A stretch of DNA of 64,000 nucleotides from Cladopsammia gracilis (taxonomy: Eukaryota > Cnidaria > Anthozoa > Scleractinia > Dendrophylliidae), in assembly GCA_022457155.1 (NCBI GenBank), contig JAJGOT010000416.1:62001-126000 (forward strand), given 5' to 3'. Positions within the stretch are counted from its first letter, which is position 1, and every line of letters begins with the position of its first letter. Shown one piece after another: positions 49,133 through 61,904 of the stretch. The translations under genes and the position numbers were made by a program. The notes under the pieces are model-generated. The model did no database searches. It saw only the letters and a list, made by a program, of their open reading frames with translations, and was not told where the DNA came from.

Positions 49133-50545
49133 TGAGTACAACCGACTATTTTTTTTGTAAAGTAGGCATTGTACTACTCGATATTTTGAGTTAGTGTACT
49201 TAAAATTGGACTTAAATATTTAATCCAACATAAGTGAGTTGAGACAACTTCATAGGGACTGCGCAATAATTATCAGGTGGGGGGGGGGGGGTTGGAAAAT
49301 GGGCTTCAAGTAGGAAAATATTACGTAATACCCCCTTCTAAAGGAGCGAATTTAGTTATTTCCCCCCCCCCCCTGATCAGTCAGAAATTTTTTATGATCC
49401 CCCCTCTTTTCACACACCTTTTATATACAATTACCCAACATTTTCTTCATATACACCTACCTGTTATTGCTACGAGGTAATGTTTGTTCCAGACGTGGAT
49501 ATACAGCAATGCTACATGTTAACGTGTTGGACATCCGTATCTGGAACAAACATGACCTCCAAGCAGTGTTCAACAAAGCTATCCGATTCCACTTCTGAAT
49601 CACTTGATTGCGAATCCGAGTTGCTTGCACTGGAACTAATTTCCTCGTTAACGTTCCCTTGGGTTTCTCGTGGGATGCAAGAATGATCACCACGAACGTA
49701 CTGGAGAACTCGTTCAACCAGTGCCACTTTACCTCCACTGATCTTAACACCATGCTGGTTGAGGTGCATCTCCAATGTGTTGCAATATGATTATCTATGT
49801 TGTAGTGAAATTATGATTTTGGTGCAATTATTATTTTGCGTGCAGTGGTTCAAATTTATTTTGAACCAGTGCAAAATATTTGAACTGGAACAAAATATTT
49901 TCACCATGCAAGGCAAAATATTTGCACTGACGTATACTATATTCTACTGTTCAAATGTTGTGGACAATTCAAATTTAAAAAGCCAGAAACTCTTTATCAC
50001 AATATTCATCTCTATATTATAGAGATAGAGAAGAATAGATAATCGTATTGCCACAGATTGAAATCGCAGTTCAGCCACAGAACAGATCATCAAGCCTTTC
50101 AGTGTGAACTATGAACACTTGAAACAAAATGTTTAGCCCCCTCCTATTGAGTGACTTATTTTACTTTGAGTCCCCCCTTTCCTTGCTTTGATATTACTTT
50201 ATGCCACCCCCCCCCCCCCCTCTGGTTTTCCAACCCCCTCCTGATAATTATTGCGCAGTCCCTTATCAGAAATTATTTTGAGAAAATCAAGTGGAAGTCA
50301 CCTTTTACTGCTTTTACTCAAACATACGATTAAAAACTAGTCACCGCAGTGAGTAAGTGCTTCTCACTCAAATTCAAAATATGAGTTAATTCTTAACCCA
50401 ATAAAGTGAGTTGAAACAACTCTTTATTTTGAGTGAACTTAGTGTAACAGTCCGACATCGACTCAAACGTGAGCAAAAGCACACACATAAGAGATTGCCG
50501 CTTCCGTCGCGAGCGAGAGCGAGAAAAAACGTATCATTCAAAGAA

Positions 50546-50576
<31 letters not shown>

Positions 50577-51779
50577 TATTTCAAAATACAAGACACAGCT
50601 TAGTTCAACGGCGGTATTACTGTTGTATAAGATATTGTCTCATGTACCATTTGGATCACAAATCTTTACTTCACATGTCAATGAACAAAGTGAAAACCGA
50701 TGAGGAGCACACAACTGACACAGCATTTTAATATTTTATCCTTTACTAAACAGCTCTTGAAAGAGGTGTTTTTAAAGCCTGGATTTACCTGGAACGGAAA
50801 TAGGAATAATTTCCGAAGAACGAGAGATTCAAAAGAAATGCATTTTAAAGCCTATTATAATAATGGTGAATCAGAAATAAATAAATCAAAGGCAATCATC
50901 AAAGCAATTTTCCGCTGGGGCCGCTCGGCCGTGAGGTCTTGGGTGCGAATTGATCATGCGCAAGAGAGTCATTCCCGGCGGGCAGTTTGTGGCGCTTATT
51001 TCAACGACTTTACTGCTCGCTTTCAGCGCCCTAAACTTCACTTGATTTGAAAAGACAACTTGTGTTTTGAGCCTTTTTCTCGTTCCACGTTTTCTGAATA
51101 AGCTACATGCAATGTTTTTACAACATATCAACGATCGCTATGCATACGATTGCTTCCAACCTACATGCATCGTCAAGTCAACTTAATTTGATCGCCGTGT
51201 TAGCTAGTTCTTTTATGCTACACCAATTCAAGCGCTTCATTCTTGCTGCCCTTGTGATTCCAAAGGTAAGTACGCTTACGTTAACAATGTAAACCAGTTT
51301 AAATATTATTTTTGGCTACCTGTACTGAAGGTTTTCTGCGAATTTCAGGGTTTTGTCTTGGTCACTGTACGGGCTTACAGTCTTTACAAGGGATTTCACG
51401 TTGTGTTTTGTTTAGTCTTTTGTTTTTGTCCTTATGTATCGGTACACCAGAACAGAACCAATTTCAGCCTGCTCATTTGAATAAATAAGCTTATAAGAAA
51501 CTAAACCTTGAATTTTAATATATCTGCCAATCTTGCAATTCTGTTCAAGTGATGTTGATTTTTAACATAAAATACATATACAGTATTATTTTCTTCTTAT
51601 TTGCTGGGGCCTTTGGCCGTCCATGCTTAGGAAACCATACTGTAGGTCATAAGACCACTGACTTGTTAATTGTTGGAGGTAAAACCTTTGGAAAAGGTGA
51701 ACATTGCTTAGTTAATCAGTACCCGGCAAAAATGACAATAGTCAGTTCAGGGACGCATACAAAACATGGACCTCTGTCA
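49133..51779. other. No firm gene; homopolymers and low-complexity
   Basis: Contains G- and C-runs at 49277-49290, 49362-49373 and 50207-50220. The sequences around 49240-49320 and 50220-50270 are partly inverted copies ('actgcgcaataattatcagg'), so 49255-50265 may be one inserted element. A (TA)n run lies near 50554-50579. Confidence 0.4.
49512..49769 (-). CDS. Frame with a SAP-like motif (hypothetical, likely transposon-derived)
   Basis: From the ATG at 49769 it reads MHLNQHGVKISGGKVALVER, similar to SAP DNA-binding motifs, followed by a serine/acidic stretch. No stop is reached before the repeat-like region near 49500. It lies inside the inverted-ended segment 49255-50265, which suggests a mobile-element origin. 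Confidence 0.3.
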   Translation of the reverse strand: MHLNQHGVKISGGKVALVERVLQYVRGDHSCIPRETQGNVNEEISSSASNSDSQSSDSEVESDSFVEHCLEVMFVPDTDVQHVNM

Positions 51780-53236
51780 GTATAAAGGATGGACTGTGGA
51801 CTGGGGACAGGGTATAAAATACAGTCTTCAGTTTAAATAAAATGTAATTTCTGGCGTTTGAGTAACGTAGTCAACAAATTAGACAGAAATTGATATTTCT
51901 ACGGCACGGGAACAGCAGGGACTGGGCACTATTGTTGTAGTGCATTGTGGGTAGCATACTTCGTTATAAACGAAGTATCGCACGTGGTTAGTCATTCTAG
52001 GCCTGCACCATTCGGCGTCAGTTGTTTTCAAAATTTGTATATTTATTTATTTTTCTTACTGTGTGAGAGCTTCAGTGCATTTTCTACTTATTGTGTAGTA
52101 TTATATAGGGCCTCGTAGGATGGGCTATAGAGTTTGAGCCATGGATCCTACCCAGATTTCCTGCCACATAGGGGTTTTTTGGGTGACAGGTTTTTTCTGG
52201 CCTCCGTTTAACCGCAGTTCGTATGTGAGTGGTTGCTCAGCTCTAGTTTGTCATTAGCATTGTATTATTTTCAATTTATGGGTTTTTGACTACATCGTTA
52301 TATTGTATTGTTGTACTCACATTATTGTAAATATGTTTGTAATTGCCGTTGGTGTCCGGTCGAAATACATCAAAATAAACCTATTGGAGCGTATAATGTC
52401 TGCTGTGTAGTGGAGTTGAAATTTAATGGCATTCAACATCAAGTAGCAATGTCAAGACACAAGTAGAACAAGAAGGACTGGACCAAGTCCCAAGCTACAC
52501 TGTACTATAATAATGGGATACAGACAATCCTGTGTGCTTTTCTTTTGGATTTGTTGTGCATGTGCTGTTAAAAAAATACTGATTACAGTGTAGGCCTGCT
52601 GGAGTATAAACAAACATGTGCGCAAGCAACCATACTGATGAATAGTGTCGGAACAAGATAAAGATTGGTTTTGTTTGTTATTATTTCTAGATGCTTTGTG
52701 GATACTCGCACAGAGCAGTGTTTAAGGTTTGAATTGAATGAATCTCACTTTCCCCATTCCCTCCCCCTTCCCTCACCGAGAACTCAAAATGAAAACACTG
52801 CTCTTTGCGAGTATCCACGAAGCACCTACATTTAGAAACAATGAAAACAATCAGTATGGTGGCTTTGGCATGTGTTTGTTTACACTAGTATACTCCACTA
52901 GACTTTTGTTTTATCCATGTTCCAAAAGACAAGCACATGGGATTGTCTGCATCCCATAATACGTGTAATAGCACACACTGTAGTGTGGGACTTGACCCAG
53001 TCCTTCTTGTTCTATATGTGTCAAATGAAATCTGTGGGGAGAGCACTAAAACTTCACATGCTCCTGCCCCAACAGTACCAGCCAAGAATCGGACTGCATA
53101 CATTGTATAAAATGCGATGTTGGCAAAAGCGTAAAATAGTAGGAAGTTAAATATTGATGTTGAATGCCATAATTTATTTCAACTTAAGACTGTGTTTTAT
53201 ACCCTGTCCTCAGTCCACAGTCCATCCTTTAGACTG
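51780..53236. repeat. Large degenerate inverted repeat
   Basis: 51780-51840 ('ggatggactgtggactgggg') is the complement of 53173-53236. 52425-52720 is matched by 52785-53165, for example 'ggatactcgcacagagcagtg' near 52699 against its complement near 52797. The left arm carries an extra ~580 bp (51840-52420). No transposase is seen. Confidence 0.65.
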
Positions 53237-53249
53237 ACAGAAAAATTTG

Positions 53250-53345
53250 GGAAAAGAAAATTAAAATTGACAAAAATAAGGGGTGGTCCATCAGGTGGTC
53301 CATGGACTGGGTCCACAGGGGTGGTCCATAGACCCGGGTCCATGT
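53250..53345. repeat. 'ggtggtccat' short repeat cluster
   Basis: Several variants of 'ggtggtccat' and 'gggtccac' just beyond the large inverted repeat. Confidence 0.5.
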
Positions 53346-56029
53346 TTTGTAAATGTCCTCATTTCAGTGTATTTTTTAGTGTGATTATAATGGATGTATC
53401 TGTAGTTCACAAACGTCATATTGGATAGCTCTTTGTAAAGAGAAAGGCCCACCAGAAAAGAAGGCAATTTTAATTTGTTGTTGTAGGTACATGTACATAT
53501 GTTGATTGATCATGTAGCTGTTGCACTTCACTTATTTTTTTTTCTTTAGTCTGTGTGACATACATGTAATGTTTGCTAATGAGGATAAAACAAAAATAGA
53601 ATCAAGGGTAGTTTTAAGCACAGCATATATGTACAGTTGTAGCCATCGTGTGGGTAAATAGCATCATTATGAAAATAACTACATGTATTTTTACTTAACA
53701 ATGGACTGTACAGCCTTACAAGGCTGTAAGGCTGTGCTCTAAATCTACATTATTGGTACCAGCTTATATGTTTTGTGAAAAGCTACATGTTTGTACACTT
53801 TCTGATCACCCAAGGTCAAAAGTGACATGCTATGGGCCACTGTGTTGCTAGAGCACAGCCCAAAATTGCAAAATTGTACCATTTATGAAAACAAAAACAA
53901 ACGACCGCAAAGCCGAATGGGTGATACTGGGCCTTTAACCCAGAGTAGACTTTAAACTATGCAGGAGTTGCGTCACTCTTTGTTGTGTAAATACATGTAC
54001 ATGTACAGGACCGTAATTTGCACTGGTGTAAAGCCTTGCATGTATAATTATGATAGACATTGAATATAAAGCAGTTGGTTTCAAATGAAACTGTGATAAT
54101 GAATTGTGGGGAGTGAAACAAAACGTTAGTGTTATCAGTCATGTTGATAAAGTAAATTGCTACCATAAAAGAATAAAGAAGGTATTTTTTAAGTGTTAGC
54201 CCTCAAAACATCAGCCTTAATTTACTTTATCAACAATTCAGTTGATCAAACTAATCTACGCATAAACAATGAAAAAACTGACATTATTCTTCTAACAATA
54301 TTTTTTTCTAATTACAAAACAGAACAACAGGGTACACTGTAGAAGATACATGTACATGTACATGTAGTGATGATGATTGCAGTGACACTTTGCATGACAA
54401 CACTCAAGTACAGTGTAAGTATGTTGTTATGAAGAATTAAACCCTGAATAAATAACTACATTGTACATTATTACCAGCAGAAACACTGGGAAACTAACAC
54501 ACTTTAAAAAAAGTAAAACAGGAAGACTCATTTACAAATTTTTGAGAGCTTGAGTATTTGCACTTCTTCACTGACTTGCTGATATTTGAAGTCCTGGGTC
54601 AATCAGTTTTTACTTCCCAAGTTGTTCAAGTGTTAACTTGACCCTTGCAGTGCCTCTTTGCACATTAGGAGTAAATGAGTACTGCCACATTACCAGACAA
54701 TATGCAGAGTCTTATTTGTGATAATGGCATTCCAACCAGAGGAGTAACAGCATATTAATTTCTAGAGTTTGCAGAATTCCTCAGATTAATTCCTTGTGAA
54801 AACACTTACTGCCAGTCAAAAATGTTATTTTTCTGGTTCATAATTTATAGACTGAGGACAAAACCAAGGATAACAAACAACCTGATGCTGTTGAAACAGA
54901 ATCTAGTAAGTTAACACATTTATAATGGGATTGATATATGTGGTGATTAGATACAGGGAATTCAGGTTGAGGGTTTCGATGCGTTTGTTGAAAAAGCTGA
55001 TTTATCGTATTGCAAGGTAACCCGTTACCAGGCAGGTTGTAAAACAAGAGTGGTGGCTCTTCAAGGCTGTGCTCTGAGAAAGTTTGCACGGGACCGAAAG
55101 CTCTGAACCTGTGAAAACCTGGGTACCCAGCATTATGAGTTTTGCAAATATGCAAAAACATAGATTTCCTGGTTGCCTCAGGGCAAAAGTAAGTTGCCAG
55201 GAAACACCAGGCACTGCTAGAGCAAAGCCCTGATCTTGTATATAACAAAACCTTAAGTTTTCGACCTACAGTGTGTACAGTGTAGGTCATGTGTGAGATT
55301 AGTTGGTTTGATGGAGGTCTCCAACTCATTGTTTAAATTATAAAAAAAATACATTCTGACTTGCATGCATTATTTTGTTTCCTTTCAGATTTCACTATCC
55401 TATGCATCAATTACTGCATTGTTTTTTTTCTGATGGCCAAGAAACTTAGTGATGTAAAGTAATGAATTTATATGTATGACAAATACAATCTCATATGGAA
55501 ATGTTACATGTTAGGCTAAGGTAAACATTAATGTTACAGTTTATTACATGTGATTATTTGTTTAGAATCCAATCAAGATAAGTAAATATTACGTGAGAAT
55601 TTATTTTGAAAATGCTATACAGTATTGTAGTGCTATTTTCGTGAAAGTACAAACGATGAATTTAATGTCCTATTTAATGTCTTTAATTTTTTTATAGAAT
55701 TTCCCATGTATCAGACCATTATGTGTGTTGTATTTTAGGTTTTCAACAGCATTTAGGTTTTATTTATCAGAATTTTTATACGTTTTTATTAAATTATAGA
55801 GACTTAGAGAACAAAATTAGTATAAAGAATTATTAGATTTACCTTCTAAAACAATCATTATTTGGAGTCGGAGATAGGATTTTTATGCATTCTCTCTGAG
55901 ATTGTCTTTAATTGGTTTCTTTGGGTAGCTTACACGTAATCGTATATCAAGATTTAACATATTGAAATATATCTTAATGAACACCTTCATGTAACTTTGT
56001 TGAAATTTGATTGTAAGTGGCCCAATATT
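53346..56029. other. Gene-poor stretch
   Basis: No supported exon. The minus-strand frame at 54838-55329 has no recognisable domain. 'gtacatgtacatgta' microsatellite bits occur near 53994 and 54350. Confidence 0.4.
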
Positions 56030-56843
56030 GTATTCAGAGCCCAACTTCATTGGCCCAATATTAATGCAGCGAGAGGCCTACATCATTGGCCCAATATTAA
56101 TGAAGCCAGAGCCCAACATCATTGACCCAATATTAATGCAGCGAGAGGCCTACATCATTGGCCCAATATTAATGTAGCCAGAGCCCTACATCATTGGCCC
56201 AATATTAATATAGCCAGAGCGCAACTTCATTTGCCCAATATTAATGCAGCCAGAGCCCTACATCATTGGCCTAATATTAATATAGCCAGAGCCCTACATC
56301 ATTGGCCCAATATTAATGCAGCCAGAGCCCTACATCATTGGCCCAATATTAATATAGCCGGAGCGCAACTTTATTGGCCAAATATTAATGTAGCCAGAGC
56401 CCTACATCATTGGCCCAATATTAATATAGCCAGAGGCCAACTTCATTGGCCCAATATTAATATAGCCAGAGCCCAACTTCATTGGCCCAATATTAATGTA
56501 GCAGAGCGCAACTTCATTGGCCAAATATTAATGCAACGAGAGGCCTACATTATTGGCCCAATATTAATGTAGCCAGAGCCCTACATCATTGGCCTAATAT
56601 TAATGCAGCCAGAGCCCTACATTATTGGCCCAATATTAATATAGCCAGAGCGGAACTTCATTGGCCCAATATTAATGCAGCCAGAGCCCTACATCATTGG
56701 TCCAATATTAATGAAGCCAGAGTCCAGCTTCATTGGCCCAATATTCAGGTAGCCAGAACCCTACATCATTGGCCCAATATTAATGTAGCCAGAGCCTTAC
56801 ATCGTTGGCCCAATATTAATGCAGCCAGAACCCTACAGCATTG
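56030..56843 (+). repeat. 36 bp minisatellite, about 22 copies
   Basis: Unit 'gcccaatattaatgcagcca' plus 'gagccctacatcattg', with small variants (gcagc/tagc, aactt/tacat). The period is a multiple of three, so a long open frame of 12-residue repeats appears by chance. It stops exactly at the terminal inverted repeat of the next element. Confidence 0.9.
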
Positions 56844-59681
56844 GGCCTGGCGCACGCAACTTGTGTACACGAGCGCAATACCGTGCTTATGCACCAATTC
56901 ACGTTCTGTGAAAGGCACGGATTTGACGCAAAAGCACACGAGAAAAAAAAAACGCACAGACTAGGCACAGGTTCGGCACGTTTTACAGAATGCTTAGGCA
57001 CAGCTTAGGCACAGTTTACGCCCATTTAGGCACGTTTTTCGGAAACGTTATATTTAACTCGTCCGAAGGCAAGCCGTAGGAAAATTCTCGGCGAGTGACC
57101 AGCCAGATTCAGTCCGTAAAAAATATGGTTATCAGCGAGAATCGAAAGTGACAAGTCATAGTAATAACTCGGCTGACACGAGCAAGACAAACAAACGAGA
57201 ATTGAAATAGTAATGGTAAAAACGGCAAACTGATCCTTACGGCAAGAAGAAAAGATAGAGACAGAAGTGAAATAAAAAAAACAATAAACAGTTGAATATA
57301 TTTGCCCGATATTTCGGTTTGAAAAACAAACCTTCTACGGGAGCTAGAAAACAAAAATGAATACAGAAATAAAATGACCGTTACATATAAATCATTTGAA
57401 ATAGGACATACAACAGAATAACAGAAAGTGATTGGTAACAAATAAGCTAAATGTCGTAAAACTGACTGAGTCGCGGTTGTTGTGGAGAATTGAACGAGAA
57501 TTGAGCGAGAACAGCAAGACATAATGATAATAAAACAATTTAAATGTGACCTTCCACGGGAAAACGTACACTAAACAGTTATCTGTTAAACGGCCTAAAA
57601 GCGTTTGATCGCAGTTCGGAAACTGCGTTAAAATGGTTTAGGAAAGCATTTGAAGCGTTGGAAAAAACCGTTCGAATTTTCATCCATGCCGTTTGAAGCG
57701 TTTATAAAAAAAGCGTACAAAACTTTTTTCCAGGCCGTTGACGCGTTGAAAGCGTTAGGAAAGTCGTTCAAATTATTCGTTCGGTCCACAGAGTTTAATA
57801 CTTTACAAAAGTCGTTTGAACAAAACATTTAAACAACAGTTTTAAGGCTTACCTTCTCTGTAGTTTGATTTGACTTCTTCGTTCTTTGTTCTCGTGAATA
57901 TTCGACAAAATATCGCCGACTTTTAGAGAGTACTTTCGCATCGTTCTCATGATAACTCGCACATGAAAATTCGCAAAGCAAATTAAAAAAAAGAAGCGAA
58001 TTTTTAGAAATTTCGCTGAAACGAAACGAAAACACCGGTGAACTTTCCTGCCGAAAATACAAAGTGTTGCAGCGCCAGTTCGCTTAAACAAAGATTGTTT
58101 GGTATAAAATGTGTCGTGAACTTAAATATTTGAAGAAAACGTGATATAAATCTATCTTTCTGTTTTAACAATTCGAAATTAGCGTTGTTTTCCGCTTTGT
58201 AATCATTGTTACTCAACTGGTGCACTGATTCTTTTTGGAGACAGATCCTTTTGTCAATAAACACGCAAATCTCTCCGCGCTGAAATGTGATCTGCACAGT
58301 TTTGACATCAGGTTATGCTAATTTATTGCTGAGATTTGACCAACTTGTGAAAACACCAGACAGCTCATCCGATGAATAAAATGACCCATTCCGTTTTATA
58401 AATCCAAATCGAATGATAAAACTCCAAAACGTCAATTTGTTCGAACAACTTTTTGAATGTTTGGCAGTATTTATCCAAAGCCGATGACCGAATAGTCAGA
58501 AACTACATCTGTATTAAATACAAGTACGGGTTGTATTGTGGGTTGCGCCTCGCATGGGATTTTTCTATTTCCCGTTTGCGCAATCCTATTTGGTCCTCTC
58601 ATTTATCTCCGTTTTAATTTTTTATATAATTATGTATTAAATTTTTAATTTATGAGACCAATAAAGTGTAAAGACTATTCTACATCTCCAAACGGCTGGG
58701 AAAGCGGCAGTGCGGGAAGAATACAAGTAAACACGATTACTGATTTCCCGCCGTCGCTTTCACTTGGAGAAAAAATAATTTGTTGCATGAGAACAATCTT
58801 GCAATTTATCGTCATAACAATGTGTGACCAAAAAGCGCTGTGACACGAGCAAGATGAAAATAATGTTTCCCGGGAATATTTACATAACGCCGTTCAAAGG
58901 CACAATTTAGGCCCGAATTAAGGCACAATTTAGGCACAACTTAGGCACAGCTTAGGCACAGCTTAGGCATGAAAAAGAGCTAGACATGCACACTTCATGC
59001 ACAACTTGGGCACACTTTATGCACAACCTGTTCGTGCCAAGGCACACTGTAGAATCCGTAATTCGATCCCACGTACAACGAAACGTATTTTTATGTAAAA
59101 TAAACGCTGTCTAACCGTGAAAATTGGATTGTAGTTTGAGAATGGATTTTCCAAATTGAAAATTGTTACCCCAGGAAATAAGCTGAACTTATGAGCACTT
59201 CAAAAGTCTTTTTGTTTTTTAACATAAGAAACGGAGCTAAAACCAAATCGATTTTGAAAATTTTCGTCCAGGCTGTTTTTGTAGGTACGTAATATTAGGT
59301 TACCTTGCTGCAAATTGCTATAAATTTGTTATTTTTCGATCATTTAAAGTCATTCTTAAAATACATAATGCTCATTAGCTATTAACTTTAATTGCAAAAG
59401 AAAAAATGCCTACATATCATCAAAGCGGAGAAATTATGAATTGTGCCAGGTTAGACTGTAAAAGTTACGCGTAGTGTCCAAAATGGCCTCATTTTTGGTG
59501 ACTATTGTAAAATTTTCTGTTTTATTCAACCCTATATGTAAAACTAAATTGTTCACAGGGAAGACATTAATGAACTTTAGTTTTTTTACCAAATCTCAAC
59601 CTAAACTGAATTTTAATAATTTCAGAAGAGCTAAATTAAGTGTGAATTTTAGCCATGTACACCAGTAGCGTGCGCCAGGCC
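56844..59681. mobile_element. 2.84 kb element with ~26 bp terminal inverted repeats
   Basis: Left end 'ggcctggcgcacgcaacttg' (56844) and right end '..agtagcgtgcgccaggcc' (59681) are inverted with two mismatches, and both continue into 'tgtaca'. Inside each end are clusters of 'ttaggcacag' (56965-57040 and 58897-59045), in the same orientation at both ends. Around 57600-57800 there are degenerate 'gcgtttgaagcgtt' repeats. No transposase frame is recognised. Confidence 0.6.
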
Positions 59682-59699
59682 TACTGTATAACGAGACTT

Positions 59700-59970
59700 G
59701 AGCTATGTTCACACTTGGTGGCCAAGCACCAATGCCTGGGTACTGGCACAGAATGGTGTTGTGTTCACACACTGGGCGCCCATCAGACACCATTTTGAAA
59801 CATACATGTAAGCATAGCAGGGAGTTACATTGTATGCTATGGGTATGTAAAGCAGTGGATTGAGGGTCAAGTGCTTCTAAAGCAACAAAATATGCATTTA
59901 CACAGAGCCTGTGCTCACTTAAGTGCCCGATAATAAATTCTCAGGTGCCAAGTGTGGACTGAGCCGTACT
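59700..59970. repeat. Possible MITE with imperfect inverted ends
   Basis: 'ctatgttcacacttggtggc' near 59703 and 'gtgccaagtgtggactgagc' near 59945 are imperfectly inverted. Weak case. Confidence 0.3.
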
Positions 59971-60159
59971 GAAGACCTTTTAATTTCACTTTATACAATG
60001 TATGACTCTGGTGTTTAAAATCTTACATTTTAAAACACTTACATTTCACTGCCATTAGTTTTATTTGAACTTCAGAGTTATTAAATAAAAGGTAGTAAAC
60101 TTGTTCAATCCTTTTGTTTGACTGTAGCAATATTTTTCTTTCTACAGCTACATTTTATT

Positions 60160-60720
60160 GAGAGTAATGTAGACATTTTGCAAGAATTTCTATTTGCAAT
60201 AAAATTTTAGAAATTTACAGACATTATATGAACTTCTCTGTGACATTTGTGTGGTTTATTTGTGGGCATTTTACTAACATTTTATGCAATGTTCCGTTTA
60301 CTTTTTACAGATATTTTAGTGAGATTTTATGCTATGCATTCTTCACGCGTTCCTTTTATACACGCTGATTTTACAGAGAAAATGTGGACATGTTGCATAG
60401 ATCTAGTGCAATAAAATACATACATTATACAAGCATTGTATGTACTTTTCTGTGACATTTTGTGTAGTTTTTTTTGTTTACATTTTACAAACATTTCATT
60501 CAGTTTTTTTTACTCACTTTTTACAGAGATAATAAGGAGATTTTATGTTTACTGGTTTACAGAGATTTTTTGTCGTGCCATTTTTACAGAGAAAGTAGAA
60601 AGATTTTACAGAGATTGTTGTTTGTAGCATAAAATCTCTGTAAATTTTGCACAAAATTTACAAGAAAAACATTAAGATGACATACATATTTTATGCGATC
60701 TTAGTGCAGAAAATGTGTTG
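60160..60720. repeat. Region rich in 'tttacagagattttat' motifs
   Basis: Many variants of 'tttacagagattttat', mostly the complement of the 'ataaaatctctgtaaatt' motif that makes up 47930-49130. No regular period is seen. Confidence 0.5.
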
Positions 60721-60760
60721 TAAGTAGTAGTAGAAGGCTGAAGATAAGCCCCGTTACTGT

Positions 60761-60803
60761 ATAGGTAGGTATAGTTTGGTATAGGTATAGGTATAGGTAT
60801 AGG
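60761..60803. repeat. (TATAGG)n microsatellite
   Basis: Four to five 'tataggtataggtataggt' units, with the inverted 'acctatacc' about 30 bp later. Confidence 0.8.
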
Positions 60804-61167
60804 TAACTTATTAATATGTATTATCAATTACCTATACCTTTTGTGTTAATAAATGACTAGGGATAGTGCCTAGGTAAATCATTAAAACAATAGGAACAAT
60901 AGACCGGCCCAAACTTGCCCGCTCTATTCACACCCTGATTGGATCTTTAGATTTGCATTGTCTGTTTGAATAAAAAGCGCAAAATTTTTGAAAGCGTCAT
61001 TCCTTCATTCAACTTGAACTCGCTGGAAGTTTGAAAACTTTGTTCAGTTACTTCGAAACGGCCTTCCTAAAACAATAGGAACAATAGACCGGCCCAAACT
61101 TGCCCGCTCTATTCCAACTCACTTCAAAACAAAACACAACTGACACAGATAACTTTACAGATATATA

Positions 61168-61240
61168 GAGTAAAACATAGGACTCGAACCTGGGTTACTG
61201 CGGCCACAACGCAGTGTCTTAACCACTAGACCATCAAAGC
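61168..61240 (-). tRNA. tRNA-His-like sequence, left palindrome arm
   Basis: Minus strand: A box 'tggtctagtggttaaga', anticodon arm 'ctgcg ttgtggc cgcag' with GTG anticodon (His), B box 'ggttcgagtcc'. The acceptor ends ('gctttga' against 'tgttttac') do not pair and the T stem is imperfect. It is more likely a tRNA-derived pseudogene or SINE head than a working tRNA. Confidence 0.55.
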
Positions 61241-61904
61241 TGTGGATATTATAACCGAATAAAACTTATTAGAGGGTTCCGAAACATTCGTGTTTAGAAG
61301 CAATAAAATTGCGCAATATAAAAACCACTTCTTATTCCTATTTTCCCCAACATTCTCATTGCCGCTTCATCGCTAGACTCTATATCGATTTTCAGTTTCC
61401 CAGCCATCGCCCACTTTAAGTTTTAATTTCTTTTCAGGTAGCTTCAATGTTCAAACTTTTAATTATGCGGACTTTCACTGAACTAAATTTGCATGAAAAA
61501 TTAGCACCTCTGAAAAAAAAACAAAGCAACCAATTTCATGCGCGTGCTAAAACAATAAACCCGCACTTTGTTTAAGTTCAAATAAATTTAGTAATAACAA
61601 AACGCATTAAGGTTTCATGAAATTATTATGTCAACAGAAGCTGTTTTATTTAGAACAACTCAAATCTATGTACTACACAAATGATAAGGACATCAAGAAC
61701 AAAATGTTAGAGTGAAATAACTTTACGGACGTAGCGCGAATTAACTATAAGGCCGTATTGCAGTCCTAAAGCCTTGTTGGCTTTTTTTCGGAAGCAAAGG
61801 TTTCCTCTAAAAACGATTTTACGTTTGGTTCATCTTCGTGTTCGTGAATCCACTTTGTTTTTCCGTATGAATAATGTCTTAATTTAACTGACCAATAATT
61901 TTTT

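Noticed and set aside
51549..51785. 78-residue plus-strand frame with a hydrophobic start
   Set aside because: Could mimic a signal peptide, but it runs into the large inverted repeat and has no partner exon or known domain.
54838..55329. 163-residue minus-strand frame as a gene
   Set aside because: No recognisable domain, no splice or promoter context, and composition like surrounding intergenic DNA.
56231..56572. 113-residue frame of 12-residue repeats
   Set aside because: Product of a 36 bp minisatellite whose period is divisible by three; small length changes elsewhere in the array break the frame.
60882..61116. LTR retrotransposon ends
   Set aside because: The direct repeat is only ~45 bp, with no TG..CA ends, primer site or polyprotein between the copies.
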